DNA of 64,000 bases, taken from contig JAIOKI010000007.1 in the NCBI GenBank assembly GCA_028335825.1, positions 1-64,000 on the forward strand, written 5' to 3'. Below the pieces are notes generated by a model. That model made no database searches. It saw nothing but the letters and a program-made list of their open reading frames with translations, and was not told the DNA's origin. The DNA is from Nosema muscidifuracis. Its lineage: Eukaryota; Microsporidia; Nosematidae. Every line of letters begins with the position of its first letter. Within the stretch, counting starts at the first letter, position 1. Made by a program: the position numbers and the translations under genes. Shown in pieces: positions 12,512 to 24,740 of this stretch.

Positions 12512-13432
12512 TTAATAATAATATTTTGGAAGGTCTCTACAAATATATATATATACAATCACAATTAAATTATAAGTTATTATAGCCATCATACTAAATA
12601 TCATTATAAACATTATCCAATTAGTTCTACATATATTTAAAGATAAAGACAGGATATATAAATAACAGATATAACTAGAGAATACAAATATCTCCTTCAA
12701 AGATAATCTACTCAAAATTCCAACAATAAATCCTAAAATAAATAATGATACTATTATTAACATGTATATATTCCATAACATAAATATCTGTACAACTCCA
12801 ACTAATAATATAAATAGCAAGTTGATCTTTGGATTGAATTTTTCTTTTTGACTTATACTTCTATTAAGTAAAGTCATAAATATATAAAAAACGAATAATA
12901 CGTTTAATATACATAACAAATACATATTGTCTAATTCTATACAGTAAATTATCATATAACTAATAATAGAATAATTCAGAGCTATAAATGATACAATATT
13001 CATGCATCTTCTCAATTCATCAGTATCTCCAATTTTCCTAATTAAGATAAGACTTTTAGGAATTAAAGATAAGATGAATATCACTGTTGATGTATTAAGA
13101 ACTACAATCAGAAATTTATAAGGTATCACATGCAATAATAAAAATCCTATTAAATTAAGAGCAACTATAGTAATAAAACTAAGAATATTTATATGATTAC
13201 ATAAAGAGATAAAGCCAAAATGATACCTTATCGAAGTCAATAATGATATTGATATATCCCCATATAAATCATAAAAAGATCTACTTTCATTATTACGAAG
13301 TAATTTGTATGCACTATTAATAATATATGCATTACAATTACTGTTCCTTAACTTAATGATATTGCAGTATGCCTTTTTGATTTCATCTTGAGTGGCATTT
13401 TTGTTGCAATTTAGAATATCATATAGCTGCAT
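12512..13432 (-). CDS. J-domain-like polytopic membrane protein, 306 aa
   Basis: Intact. The start at 13430-13432 follows GCTTACCCTTA, the initiator box. Residues 1-62 match a DnaJ (J) domain in order: LYDILNCNKNATQDEIKKAY covers helices I-II, and AYKLLRNNESRSFYDLYGD covers helices III-IV. The HPD tripeptide between helices II and III, needed in the family to stimulate Hsp70 ATPase, is missing (KLRNSN at that place). After residue 75 come about seven or eight hydrophobic helices to the C-terminus, so the protein is integral to a membrane, probably the ER, with the J-like part exposed. By analogy with HPD-less J-like proteins it may hold or regulate a partner rather than activate Hsp70. No neighbours of related function. 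Confidence 0.75.
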   Translation of the reverse strand: MQLYDILNCNKNATQDEIKKAYCNIIKLRNSNCNAYIINSAYKLLRNNESRSFYDLYGDISISLLTSIRYHFGFISLCNHINILSFITIVALNLIGFLLLHVIPYKFLIVVLNTSTVIFILSLIPKSLILIRKIGDTDELRRCMNIVSFIALNYSIISYMIIYCIELDNMYLLCILNVLFVFYIFMTLLNRSISQKEKFNPKINLLFILLVGVVQIFMLWNIYMLIIVSLFILGFIVGILSRLSLKEIFVFSSYICYLYILSLSLNICRTNWIMFIMIFSMMAIITYNLIVIVYIYICRDLPKYYY

Positions 13433-13799
13433 TAAGGGTAAGCATCAATGAAATTATTTATAGAATAAATATCAATTTGTTTATTTTTAATTTGTTGTTA
13501 TTTACAAATTTATTAATTATTATCTAAATTTCAGATCGATATATCTCTTATGATAAAGAGAAGTTTAATGAAACAATATTATCAAAATTCATCTTTTTAA
13601 TTATGATCTTTTATATTAAAATATTAAATAAATTAATTACATAATAATATAAAAGATACGTACAAATTAGATATATATTTATGATTTTAAAATAAAAATC
13701 ATTTAATATTTTTTAAATATTATAACTAATATTAATCTTATGTAAGAACAATGAATATATGATATACTATCAAATGATTCATTAATAAATTATAATAAA

Positions 13800-14330
13800 A
13801 ATATATCCCTATGACATTTATTTATTTTTGTATGAAATTTAATCTTCATTATTATACAAAGACAGTTATGGTCACAAGTTGAATAAATATAATTTTAGAC
13901 TTATAAATATATTTTCTATTTTAAGTGTATACCAGTATCTTATTCTTTATAATTTTTTAGATTATTTCACGTCTGGTTTTGAGTAATTCTGATAAATATA
14001 TTCTGCATTCATATTTCAACGATATGCTTTCAATAATATAGTTATATTTTTAATTATGTATTCATTTCAGTCTCAATTATATACTAAATCTGTACATGTT
14101 AATAATCTATTGATACTAGTTAGTTTTAAATGATCACGACGAGGTAGTGAAAAAAATTAATATTTTTAATTTGAAACAGATATATTGAATCTAAAAATAT
14201 TGATTTTTATTTATGAGCTGATATTAAAATGCTAATGATCTATTTTGAAAATCGAAAATAGTACAGTATAAATATGATTTAATAACGAAACATTTTTATA
14301 AGTTTTATATGAAATTCTATTAATCTCAAT
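13800..14330 (+). pseudogene. Decayed gene remnants between the J-like and hydrolase genes
   Basis: ATATCCCTATG at 13805 resembles a start signal and opens 23 codons. Coding-like plus-strand sequence follows at about 14010-14120 (for example NNIVIFLIMYSFQSQLYTKS). The remaining DNA to 15062 shows no supported feature apart from plain A+T-rich sequence. Confidence 0.35.
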
Positions 14331-15062
14331 GATGAATAAACCAGTAATTCACTTTTTTATATGTTTCATTATTACAAATCTCTTTATCTAATTCAGTAGC
14401 TTATTTCTATAAATTAAACATAAGATATGAGATTTCTTGTATCAATCTATTTCCAAAATAAATTATATTCTTTTATATCTAATTAATTATCGATATATTA
14501 TTTAAAAAATAAATTTCTTCAAAAAAAGTTAACTTTCATTTCTACTCTATATTATATAAAATATATTTCAATTTATAATCAAAATTATACAGCTTAATTA
14601 AACATTAATTTTTTCATATTTCAAAGAATGTATTGTAATAACATCAGATTTTTATTTTTAAAAAATTAATGAATTACTAGATTTTAAAAATAATTATTTT
14701 ATTGTCTTATATATTAAAGAAAAGACTCATTATAAATCATTTTATATATTATTAAAAATAATGTGAATTATACTAGAATAAATTAGATTATATATATCAT
14801 TTTTATATTTAACTGAACAATATGTTAGATAAAGTAATACTATATATAAGTTGATATAAGAAGAAAACTTAATGTAAGATATAAATTTTTGAGAAATTAC
14901 ATCATTATATTAAATCCTCAATTTATAGTAAATTTAAATAATTATCCATTATAAACTAATCTATATACCATGTCCAGATTTGTCATCTAAAAAAGATATT
15001 TTTAAAATAGTAAATTAAATTTTAAAAAGTTTAATGTTAAACATTATAACTATATTACCCAT

Positions 15063-15809
15063 ATGAAAAAGATAAATAGATTTTTTATATTTGTTATAAA
15101 TTTATTATTTATTTCAAACTTTACATTATTTGTTATACAACGTAAAATACTCTTTACAATGAAGAGACCTGTAGTCATGGAAGTACATACTATTTATAAC
15201 AATATTGATATCTATTTATTTGATAAAAATAGTTCTACAGATATCATATTCTTCCATGGTTCAATCATTTCAGGTGTTATTTATAAAAAGTTATTGCAAG
15301 ATATGGCTGATAAAACTAATCATAATGTTTTATCATTCAATATGAGGGGTGTATTTAATTCTAGAGGTGTATCATCAGAAAAAGGAATACGAAATGAAGT
15401 CAATTTATTTTCTGATTTTGTAAAGAAAAGGGGTAAAAAATTAATAGTTTTTGGCCAATCACTTGGTTGTTGTTTAGCTATCCAATTTAGTAGACTGATG
15501 AAATGTAAAAAAGTTATTTTAGAGAATCCTTTTATTGATTATAAATCAGTTATTAAGTATAAATTTTATTCTTCTATATTTTCATATCTAGTAGTAGATA
15601 CATGGAAGAATACAGATATTAAATATTTAGAAAATGTCTTATTTCTCTTAAGTGATAAAGATACTCTTATAAAAAATTCAGAAGGTCTACAGTTGGCTAA
15701 TATGACACATAATAGTTCTATACAATATTTGAAAGAAAGTACTCATTTTGATGCTGCTAGAAATCCAGAGTATTATTCTTTTATAATATCATACCTCAAT
15801 AAAATATAA
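15063..15809 (+). CDS. Alpha/beta hydrolase (BEM46/ABHD13-like), 248 aa
   Basis: Intact. The start is fixed by TATATTACCCAT directly before ATG. Residues 5-25 form an N-terminal membrane anchor. The hydrolase fold follows: oxyanion segment FFHGS (63-67), nucleophile elbow GQSLG with Ser133, acid in LSDKDTLI (Asp200 most likely) and His228 in STHFD. All three catalytic residues are present, so a serine hydrolase acting on an ester or thioester near a membrane is expected. Substrate unknown. Length and order fit the small anchored hydrolases of the BEM46/ABHD13 type. It is the only clearly enzymatic intact gene in the window. Confidence 0.85.
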   Translation: MKKINRFFIFVINLLFISNFTLFVIQRKILFTMKRPVVMEVHTIYNNIDIYLFDKNSSTDIIFFHGSIISGVIYKKLLQDMADKTNHNVLSFNMRGVFNSRGVSSEKGIRNEVNLFSDFVKKRGKKLIVFGQSLGCCLAIQFSRLMKCKKVILENPFIDYKSVIKYKFYSSIFSYLVVDTWKNTDIKYLENVLFLLSDKDTLIKNSEGLQLANMTHNSSIQYLKESTHFDAARNPEYYSFIISYLNKI

Positions 15810-16149
15810 TTTTATATTAATATCACATATAACAGAGGGTTAACAATATTTTTACAATATAAACAAATAGTCAAGATAAATATAAATTACAGAAAATAGA
15901 TCAATTATATAAATAGAAGTATTTGAGAAAAATATCAACTTATATAATTATTTAATTAAAAAACTTTTGAATTATTTATTAACTATCTAATTCTATTTAT
16001 TGATATAATAACTTAAAACATTGAATATATTTTAATCTTAAACAAATCATAACTGTATCATTTAAATTTACATGATTTTTTTGAATAATTATCAATTTTG
16101 TTCTAAAACAGTTTGTTTGTTCATAATAAGTATAAAATAATTCTCTTGT

Positions 16150-16762
16150 ATGAACAATTAAAATGACATCATCATATGTTCTTAAACTCACAGTTGAAGA
16201 AAATGAAACATTATTACTAGCTGATCAATATTCTACTAATGGAGATGTTATTACATTAAATATGTAGTTTTAATACTCAACTATCTAGTAGTGCTACATT
16301 CACTATTAATTAGTACTTGTTATCTAAATTATATAACATATAGTACTTAGGAGAATTACAAATTTTATAGAAATAGTATGGGTAAAAAATTAAATGTAGT
16401 AGAAGGATCAAATAATGCTAAAGATAATGTTAAAATTGACGTAAAAGATACAAAGAATAGTGGTGAAAATGACATTGCAAAAGCTATAGATATAGTTTAA
16501 GTTGACATAGAAAAGAATAAAGATACTAATATTGTAAAAGGAACAAAAGTTATTGTTGAAAATGATGGGTATATAAAACCAAGAAAATATAACAAAAATA
16601 AAACCTAAAAAATACATTAATCATTTAACTTTAATATTGTTAGTATCAAAGAAAGATGATTTAGAATATAATTATGACTATTCAAAGCTTATCATTATAA
16701 TAACAGAATTAAAGAAGAGAAATAATCTTTTAAAAATAATAAGTGAAACATTTCTACAATAA
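16150..16762 (+). pseudogene. Decayed gene downstream of the hydrolase
   Basis: Three plus-strand stretches read as protein. ATG at about 16163 opens 34 codons, including VEENETLLLADQYSTNGD. ATG at 16378 opens about 40 codons, with VKIDVKDTKNSGENDIAKA, and the frame continues beyond one TAA. A last stretch ends at a TAA near 16760 and includes KLIIIITELKKRNNLLK. Frames differ between stretches. Open frames on the opposite strand here are antisense shadows. The middle is a charged, repetitive region. Function unknown. Confidence 0.5.
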
Positions 16763-17149
16763 ACAATATATATTTAATATTTAAGTTTTCTTATTTTAAT
16801 TTATCTTCTTTCTTCTTGTATGAGTAAAATAATTATATTAAATTTATATCATTTTAATCTTCTTAAATTGATCTATTAAATATAAATTATTTAATTATTT
16901 TTATCATTAATTTACTTAATATTATTTTATATTAAATATCTATATGATAAATTTATTAGTATGAATATTTGATTAATGAGTTGTTAATTTCAAATAACTT
17001 AGTCAATTCTTTAGTCAGTATTTTAATACTTAAATAAATTAATATAATTATTAAATAATAAATGTTTGTGTAATTATTTGATAATACAACATTTATTAAC
17101 AAGATTATGTCTAAGTAGTAGAGTAAAAATATTTTCTAATAATTTTTTT
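16763..17149. other. Non-coding A+T-rich stretch
   Basis: No start signal, coding frame or repeat seen. Confidence 0.4.
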
Positions 17150-17760
17150 ATAAAAATGACCCTTCATTTACTGTCTCTTTATAATTGTTATAATCATAGA
17201 TTAGAGACTCATACAAAGAATATAAAATAACTGATAATTTGAAAGATACTTTTTTATGCTTATAAGATAAATAGATAAAGTGAAATATTCTTGTTGAAAA
17301 TATATCATTTCTCATATAATTTATAACTATATTTTTTACACAAATACTACAATAGTATCATTCTTCACATCTAAATATCAAGATAATTTACAGACTTTTC
17401 CGAGATATTCTTTTGTCATATTGGATATTCAACTAAGAATATGAAGAAGAGTTTTAATTTTCAATTATTTTCTCTACTTAAGTTATTCACTATTAAATAT
17501 GTAAGTGACAAACTTTAACATTATTTATAAATATGCTAGAAATTTAAGAGATGTGATACTTCACCTGATATTATCCTATGTGTCTCTACTCTATACCATT
17601 ATTAGATGATATTAAAATTATGATTAATAAACATCTCATGATAAAGTAGATAGATGATTTGATAAAATATTAGATTTGTTAATTGAACTTTTGATTAGAC
17701 TAGAAGGTATTTTTTTTAGTATAATCCTATTTATTTTGTTTCATACTATATTATATATTC
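17150..17760 (+). pseudogene. Decayed gene fragment
   Basis: Plus-strand coding-like pieces, clearest at 17580-17715 where overlapping frames give LYSIPLLDDIKIMINKHLMI and then DKILDLLIELLIRLEGIFF. A frame change lies between them. Product unknown. Confidence 0.35.
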
Positions 17761-18461
17761 AAAATCATTTATATCTTAATATTAACCATGTTTAAATATA
17801 ATGGTGTCTTTATATTAAGAAAATATTGTTATTGTTCATATCTTTATTTTTTATTTGTTTAATTGGATTATATCATATATATTAAATATGCTTCAGTTCA
17901 CAACTTCTGATTTCTTATTTTCAATAGGGTTTCATCTTCTTACATTGGTTTTTATGAAATTTATATTTTAAGACAAATAATAGAATTCTTTACATTGAAG
18001 ATAATATAATCTTATTTTAGAATTCATCTAAATGAAAATATTACAGATGATTAAATAAATTATGTTTCGAAAGAGTTTCAAATTTAATATTATTATTATA
18101 ATAATAATTAGATTGATCATAAATTAATTTGTAATTCTTTTTTAATAATAGAAATAAACTAAAAAACATAACTTAGATTAATAAATAAAAGCATTAACAC
18201 AAATATGCAGAAACTTATTAAATATTGATTTATATATTTTATACTAATGAATCTAAAAAGTTGATAAGAAATAAAAGACTTTGTAAATTTACAAAAATAT
18301 CAATATGAAATGAAAGAATTTTTGTTTATAAAAATAAATAGTTCTAACAATTTTACTGATTTATGTAACATGAAAGTATTATTTACATAAATAATATTTA
18401 AATTATTTTTTATTTAAATGATAAATTAATCATCTTCTATGTTCATAAAACAAGCTACTAG

Positions 18462-18720
18462 TTACAAAAATATTATTTTATATTTTCTTTTACTCATATG
18501 AAATTCTATCTTTAATTGAGCTATTTTCTGATTTTTGACATCATATTCTGTGTTTATGTTTTCTAATTTATCTACATCTATACATATTGTAAATTTGTTA
18601 TTATACCATCATAATTTATATAAAGAATATTATTTTGTATTTTAGTGTATTTATCAATAAAAATTATTTAGTTGAAATCATTCTCATATATTTTATATAG
18701 ATTAATAAAAGATAATTAAA
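18462..18720 (-). pseudogene. C-terminal remnant of a gene, minus strand
   Basis: An open minus-strand frame of about 50 codons ends with TAA at 18462-18464 and reads as ordinary coding sequence, including CIDVDKLENINTEYDVKNQK and KIEFHMSKRKYK. Upstream of about 18615 the frame is interrupted, although coding-like sequence continues a little way. It reads like the end of a soluble charged protein. No start signal seen. Confidence 0.45.
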
Positions 18721-18981
18721 GTTTTAATTTATTATTATTGTATTTGAAAATTAATTTTATAATATTATATATTAGAAAAGCATATCATTTAAATAAATGA
18801 AAATTGAATTAATTTATTCTATTTATATTAATAAAATTACACTTATTAAAAAAGTATTATTTCAATGTTTTATTGTAATAAATTTATTGCTTTCAGAATT
18901 TGAATATTGAAAGAAATTAATATATTTTTATTAAGTGATTAATTAAAAGAATTACATAAATTTGTATATTTTATATCCATA

Positions 18982-20310
18982 ATGTATTTGATAACTCTAC
19001 ATTTTTTGATTATATTTAGTACTAGAAATTTTACTGATGAGATGTATGTGACAAAAGAGATTCTTCCGAGTAAAGATTATATACCCATTGATTTAGGATC
19101 TCTAGATGAATCTGATTTTATTACTGATAAGATGAATAATTATGAAAATAATTCAGTTATACGCTATGAGATATTAGAAAGTTACAATGTTATTGATGAT
19201 TATATTTCTTTAAATACATATATTGACAATCTTGATTTAAAACCAGATAACAATTCTGTTACTTTACCAAATCAATCTTATGAGAACAAAACAGTTAATC
19301 TTTCAAATTTTAATAACACAAATATTATTCCAATAGATGAGTTTATTAAGTTCAATAAGATTATATGTATGTTTCATAATGATATAGAACAAATCAAATT
19401 ACAGTTAAAATATTTATTGAATTTAATAAACACTAAGAATAATTCTTATGTAGTTTATAAAGATATATTATTAAATTCAATGAAGAACTATAAGTTTTTA
19501 CCAAAAATCTTTCATATTGATAGATTTGATAATACTGATGATATTTATGATAGTATTGATTTAATATTTAAATATATGAACTTTATGAAAGAATTTGATT
19601 TTAGTAAATTTAATCTATCACATTTCTGCAACTTTGATGGTAAAAATGAATTATACCGAATCATTATAAAAGTCACAACCATGGAAAAATTCAACTTATC
19701 TTATTGTTCATTTAGTAAATATAACGTCTCATTTTTAGATAAAATAACAAAAGATGTTTATCAAGAAATGAATGATAAGAAAATATCTAAAGAAAAATTA
19801 ATTTCATGTATAATAGAAAGTATAAATAATATTGAAGACTCTTTAGACAAAATTATACTTTACAAATGTTTTTTCGATATTCTTATAAAGAATAATATTT
19901 ATTGTTTAATTAGACTTTTACTTCATATAATAATGTATTATAGAGAGGGTAAAGTTTATTTAATTAATACTAATATTTATTTTTTATTCGACAGATTATC
20001 ATATTTAATTATATGTTGTAATCCTCAGTTGAATATAAATCTAAAATGTATTTTAAGATATAAAAATAATAAAATTTTAAAATTGTTTTCAGATTACTAT
20101 CTAACAAAATCAAAAGATTTATTAAGAGAAAATATCGAAATTTATGGATTAATTTTAAATTTGATAGATGAAAATCAAACAAATAATTATCGTAACCTAT
20201 ATGATATAGTAATTAATATTAATTTCTACAACAATATACCAATTAAATTTATGTCAAACATGATAATGCAAGGTGTAATAAAGATACTAGAAGATAATAA
20301 AATACTTTAA
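18982..20310 (+). CDS. Hypothetical secreted protein, 442 aa
   Basis: Intact 442-residue frame. The start is supported by TTATATCCATA next to ATG. Residues 1-15 (MYLITLHFLIIFSTR) form a signal peptide. The mature part is acidic and Asn-rich for about 100 residues, then a mixed helical region to the end, with hydrophobic clusters around 315-345 that may be buried helices. Cysteines are scattered. No known domain. Its stop codon overlaps by one base the left edge of the 5.9-kb duplicated block, so the present C-terminus may have been set by that junction. Probably a lineage-specific secreted or surface protein. Confidence 0.75.
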   Translation: MYLITLHFLIIFSTRNFTDEMYVTKEILPSKDYIPIDLGSLDESDFITDKMNNYENNSVIRYEILESYNVIDDYISLNTYIDNLDLKPDNNSVTLPNQSYENKTVNLSNFNNTNIIPIDEFIKFNKIICMFHNDIEQIKLQLKYLLNLINTKNNSYVVYKDILLNSMKNYKFLPKIFHIDRFDNTDDIYDSIDLIFKYMNFMKEFDFSKFNLSHFCNFDGKNELYRIIIKVTTMEKFNLSYCSFSKYNVSFLDKITKDVYQEMNDKKISKEKLISCIIESINNIEDSLDKIILYKCFFDILIKNNIYCLIRLLLHIIMYYREGKVYLINTNIYFLFDRLSYLIICCNPQLNINLKCILRYKNNKILKLFSDYYLTKSKDLLRENIEIYGLILNLIDENQTNNYRNLYDIVININFYNNIPIKFMSNMIMQGVIKILEDNKIL

Positions 20311-20399
20311 TTTATGATTTTGTAGTTCTATAGATATTATCATATTAATCTAATATTCATCATTTATTGATTATTTTTAATTTTTCAAATAATACAAAA

Positions 20400-22218
20400 T
20401 ATATTTAATTTATTATTATCAACTATCTATTATTATATATGGTTGAAATATTTAGAAATTTATTCATTATCGTACTGCTTTGAATGCATCCAGTGGCGAA
20501 GAGTGATCCAAGTACATTTCAAATTATAGGGTATTTTTAAGCATAGAAGAATCCCATGATAATTAATGTCAATCTTCTATATCTCATCTTCTTGTATCAG
20601 GTAAATGCTTGTGATTTGAAAGTATTGGAATAATTCCTTTATTTTTATCTTTCTTTTGTTGTTATATACTTTCTCATAGTTAAGAGTCTAACTTAATAAA
20701 CAAAATTAAAGATAAAAATAAATTCGGTAATATCATAATTTAATATAGCTAATAAATCTTATTACTCTGATGAAATATTAAGTTCTAACAATTGAATATA
20801 TTCATAATATAGATTATTTGATTCTATTTCTTTTACTTATTGTAAATAATAATAAACTTTTAATATTAACATATATAGAATTAATAATTTATAAATATCT
20901 ATAATCTACTAAATTTTAAACTAATTATATAATTAACTTCTTTGAAATTAAGAAAATATAGAAATCTAATCTTCTTTGACATAATAACATACTTTTCTTC
21001 TTTGCTTGTATGGAGAAATATTTACTCAAAGAATAACGAATCAAAATAAAACGAACACAACTATTAGTCTACGACAAGAATAACAGATCAATAAATAACT
21101 CTAATATAATCTTCTTTAATAATCTCATTGATTGTATGTTACAGGTTTTGTTTATGTAAATGAAAGTAAAAATGCATTACTATATTGTTTAAATCTAGTT
21201 ATTTTATGTAATTCAGTGTTTCTTTTATGGATGATTTCTTTTAGACTTTTATTCTAATGAAATAGATATTATAAATAATAAAAATTTTATATTTTATAGA
21301 CTTCTATCATTAATATTTTGTCTTTTAAATATCCTTCGTTATTTGAATCTATCAAATTATTATATTGAGAATCATCACTTTTGATGCATGTTAATATTTT
21401 TTTTAGGTTACATAAACAAATATCTTAGTATGAAAAAAAACAATTTTCTATTAGATAGTCTAATCAAAATTTTCTTTTAATGTAGATCTATTTTTTAATT
21501 ATTTTTATTTTATAATTCATTAGTAATAAATAATATTTAGTAAATATTTAAGAGTATACGTGAAAAATAACTTTTTATTTCCAAAGATTTAATATTAACC
21601 CTATTAAAAGTTTATTTAGAATATATCTATAAGTGTTGAACTGATCAAAACTGTGATCGAGTAGAAAGTTGAATTATTAATTAAATTAACTCTTCAACAT
21701 TTCTTTTTTTAGTATTATTAATATTTACACATGTCAATAAAATACTTTTGTAAAATTTATATAAAACTTATAAATTTGCTATATTTCTCAATCAATATAT
21801 TGATCCATCATATTAACTACTTATCCAATAATTTTTGTAAAATGTATCTGGATTTTAAACTGACAAAGTATAAATTTATTCTTTAATGAGTATCTTATCA
21901 ATTCCATTGCAAAGATTTCATATAGAAAATAATTATAAAAAGGTTTTCTTTAACCAGAGCATAGCATCATCATAATTTTTACAAAATAGAAGACAATTAA
22001 TCTTTAAGGTCTTATATTATAGATTCTTTGGAATATTCAAAATAAAATTCTCATTTTTATAAGCTGCAAAATATATTAATTCCATTATTTAAATTTAAAA
22101 ATCAATGATATTACATAACTTAATACAATTATATGTTAACTTTATTTTTTCCGTTTTTTAAACTCTAAAATAAATATAGTCTAAAAAAGATAAATGATAC
22201 TTAAAGGGGTTAAAAAAT
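20400..22218 (-). pseudogene. Decayed minus-strand gene in copy A
   Basis: An initiator-like TTTTTTAACCCC at about 22204-22216 on the minus strand is followed by coding-like stretches in changing frames, for example MELIYFAAYKNENFILNIPK near 22090-22040 and NYDDAMLWLKKTF near 21980-21940. The gene resembles the decayed gene at 2.25-3.17 kb in this part and in DNA details such as CATAGCATC. Coding-like fragments continue to about 20900. Function unknown. Confidence 0.4.
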
Positions 22219-22604
22219 ATTATTTACCTCAAAATAAAATAAATTTTAGTTTATCATACAATTATATATATTGTCTCTAAACGAATATTAAATTCAATTT
22301 CTATAAATTTTATTTAAGTAGTCTAAATTAGATTTTAATTATATCTATCTCGTTTTTTTCTTAATATGATTAAATATATGTTGTTAGACAAAAATACATT
22401 TAATTTTACTTGTGTTTGTAAAATTAAAAATATTAACTTAATAAATTTTATACTTAAATTAAACCTCTACTTTTTAATTAAATTTAATATTCTAATCTAT
22501 TAAATTACTTAAAATATTACATATATTTTGAGATTAAATTTCATTAATTCAATTATACTTAAACAATTATTTCATATTTTAATTCCAGTTTCGATTATTT
22601 AAAA

Positions 22605-24380
22605 AATGTCGAAACATAAATACAATATACTAGTTAACCACACTACATCAATGTATAAAAATAAGTTAAGAATTATATTGTATGTGTTCACTTGAGATAA
22701 ATTAATAACAAACTTTGAACGAGGATATAGAAAAAACTAAATATAGATGATTAGACTGAGAAATTATACAGATAAAAGTCTTCAATTTGCTTTAATAGAG
22801 ATCAACACATATAAGCATTCTAAGAGCAAATTATAATGATTTTAGTACTAATAAGAAGAAATTTAGGATAAAGGAAGCTTTAAATCTGATAGGGTTGATA
22901 ACGTGATTCTATATCTAAATGAATACAATTTATCTACTGAAAAAATAATTAAAATTGTTAATTCATTTTGTAACAAACAAAAAAATTAATGTCTAAAATT
23001 GATCAAAATTTATTTTTCAAGTTCAATTATAATAATTAATATATTTATTAAATTTTAAACTAATTTTTATAACATTTGTTGTAATGCACCAACAGTGATA
23101 TAAAATTTACATACCTTATAAAAAATAAACTATTATGAATTAAAATATTCTACATATGAAAATCGATGATTTCGCAAAACACTTGACAAATTTAGTCTTA
23201 TATTATGTAATTCTATATGATAAACTGATAGAAAGAAACAAGTCTTTGTATAGATGATTATTTTTATAGGTACCAATATAATAATCTCTTGGAAATACTT
23301 CAATACAATTTATATAATAAAGTGGTTGGTATATGCAAACTACAAATTTCAATGATTTCTTAAATTTCTAATATAGAGCAATACTTGCTGATTCATCATT
23401 TATTTCAGCAAATGAAATCTATACTAGTGTTTTTAGAACCCTTTGTGACATTATGAGTTTGGTTCTGTCATAATGACAAGATGTATCATTGATAGTGTAA
23501 ATGTCTCTATTTTTGGGTAAAGTCTTTTAGTATGCTATTTACTAGTATTTAAGATTCAACTAATTTTTATATTACCTATTTAATTTCAACAGATGGTAGA
23601 AGCTTATTCTTAAATAGAGGATTAGATTGAGAGAAGAAAATTTTTGATTGTGAGACTTTTAATTGGTTATATGAAGCGTATGTCATAAATAGAAATTTCA
23701 ATAAACAAAGTTTTCCTATGATATATTATTTTTTCGAATAAAAATGAATAAATTTATGTTAATGTCTTCAATATAATTATTCCTTTTTGGTTAATCACCT
23801 AGTAGATTTTGAGTATTTTCTCAAATTACAGGTCTCTTCTTTTCATTGTAGATTGACTACATGAAGATGTCTTCAGAGTTTAGAATTTGTTTCATAATAT
23901 AACACCCATGGAATTTTTTCAGACTTGTTATTGATGATTACTTCTTCAGCTCTAGTTATAATTGATAAATCTTGGAATTACATAAGGATTTTATATACTT
24001 TTTATGATGAAAACTTATTAAATTATGTAAAAAAGAAAAGTAGATCATTGTTTGATAGAGAAATATAATACTTTTCAAGTGAAAATAATAATGCTGACTA
24101 ATGATATTCTTAAAATTGAATAATCTAATTAATTTCACTTTTTTGATGGTTCTATATACTCAGAGATATTCAAATATTGAATAAAGTAGAAATCAATAGA
24201 AAGAAATAATATGTTGATTATGAAAGCGAGATTATGAGATTACAATGGATATTTTAATGCTCGTCTAATTAAGTAAAAAAGAATTTCTGTGTGGTTTGAA
24301 AGTAGCAATTATATTAAACGTTAAATATTTTTTATGGTATTATTTTTTGGATAATTTTGAGGGTTTTGTGAAATAACGAA
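22605..24380 (+). pseudogene. Decayed myosin-motor-like gene in copy A
   Basis: Plus-strand fragments occur in the order of a myosin motor domain. ALIEINTYKHS (about 22790) resembles the LI-x-INPYK strand. GSFKSDRVDNVILYL (about 22880) resembles the P-loop and following helix (GAGKTE..K-x-I-x-YL). EKIIKIVNSFCNKQK (about 22945) resembles the SNP-ILEAFGNAKT segment. A stretch at about 23480-23600 resembles RIN-x-S...IGILDIYGF, clearer in the third copy at 31.2 kb. Further coding-like sequence (WLYEAYVINRNFNKQSFP) follows at 23660. Many stops and frame changes make it non-functional. Microsporidia do have myosins. The family call is tentative, the decayed-gene call firmer. Confidence 0.45.
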
Positions 24381-24404
24381 CAAATAGAAAATAAAATTAC
24401 CCCT

Positions 24405-24740
24405 ATGTTTACTGATATTTTATATACATAATACAAAGCTCTAATATCAAACATCTTAATTTATATTATAAAGAAAAACAACTGATGACTGATCAATAAA
24501 GAAATAATTCAACTTATCTTTGATAACATTTATGATATATTGATAATGAAGTCTAAATTTGATGAAACATTTATAGATGATGAATTTATGCTGAGATGAT
24601 ATCTATTTTATAATAATGAAGTTAAGTCAATTTTTCTTAAAATTATGAAATTACTAAGTTCATGATATAAAGATTATGATAAGTTTTCAAATACATATAT
24701 TGTTGATAATGTTTTCTTTGGAGGTCTAGTAAATTATAGA
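24405..24740 (+). pseudogene. Decayed plus-strand frame with initiator box, copy A
   Basis: AAAATTACCCCT lies directly before ATG at 24405, as at intact genes. The same frame then reads as coding for about 110 codons despite several stops, including EIIQLIFDNIYDILIMKSK and YIVDNVFFGGLVNYRN. It may be a separate small gene or the tail of the myosin-like gene. It is conserved in copy B at 37829. Confidence 0.35.

Noticed and set aside
15997-16617. Two minus-strand open frames of 64 and 69 codons.
   Set aside because: They lie antisense to plus-strand sequence with better coding character and are Phe/Ile/Tyr-rich shadows.
23000-23700. Integrase of the Ty3 fossil on the minus strand of the duplicated block.
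   Set aside because: The plus strand reads better across both blocks and the third copy at 31 kb, so these segments were assigned to the myosin-like pseudogene.
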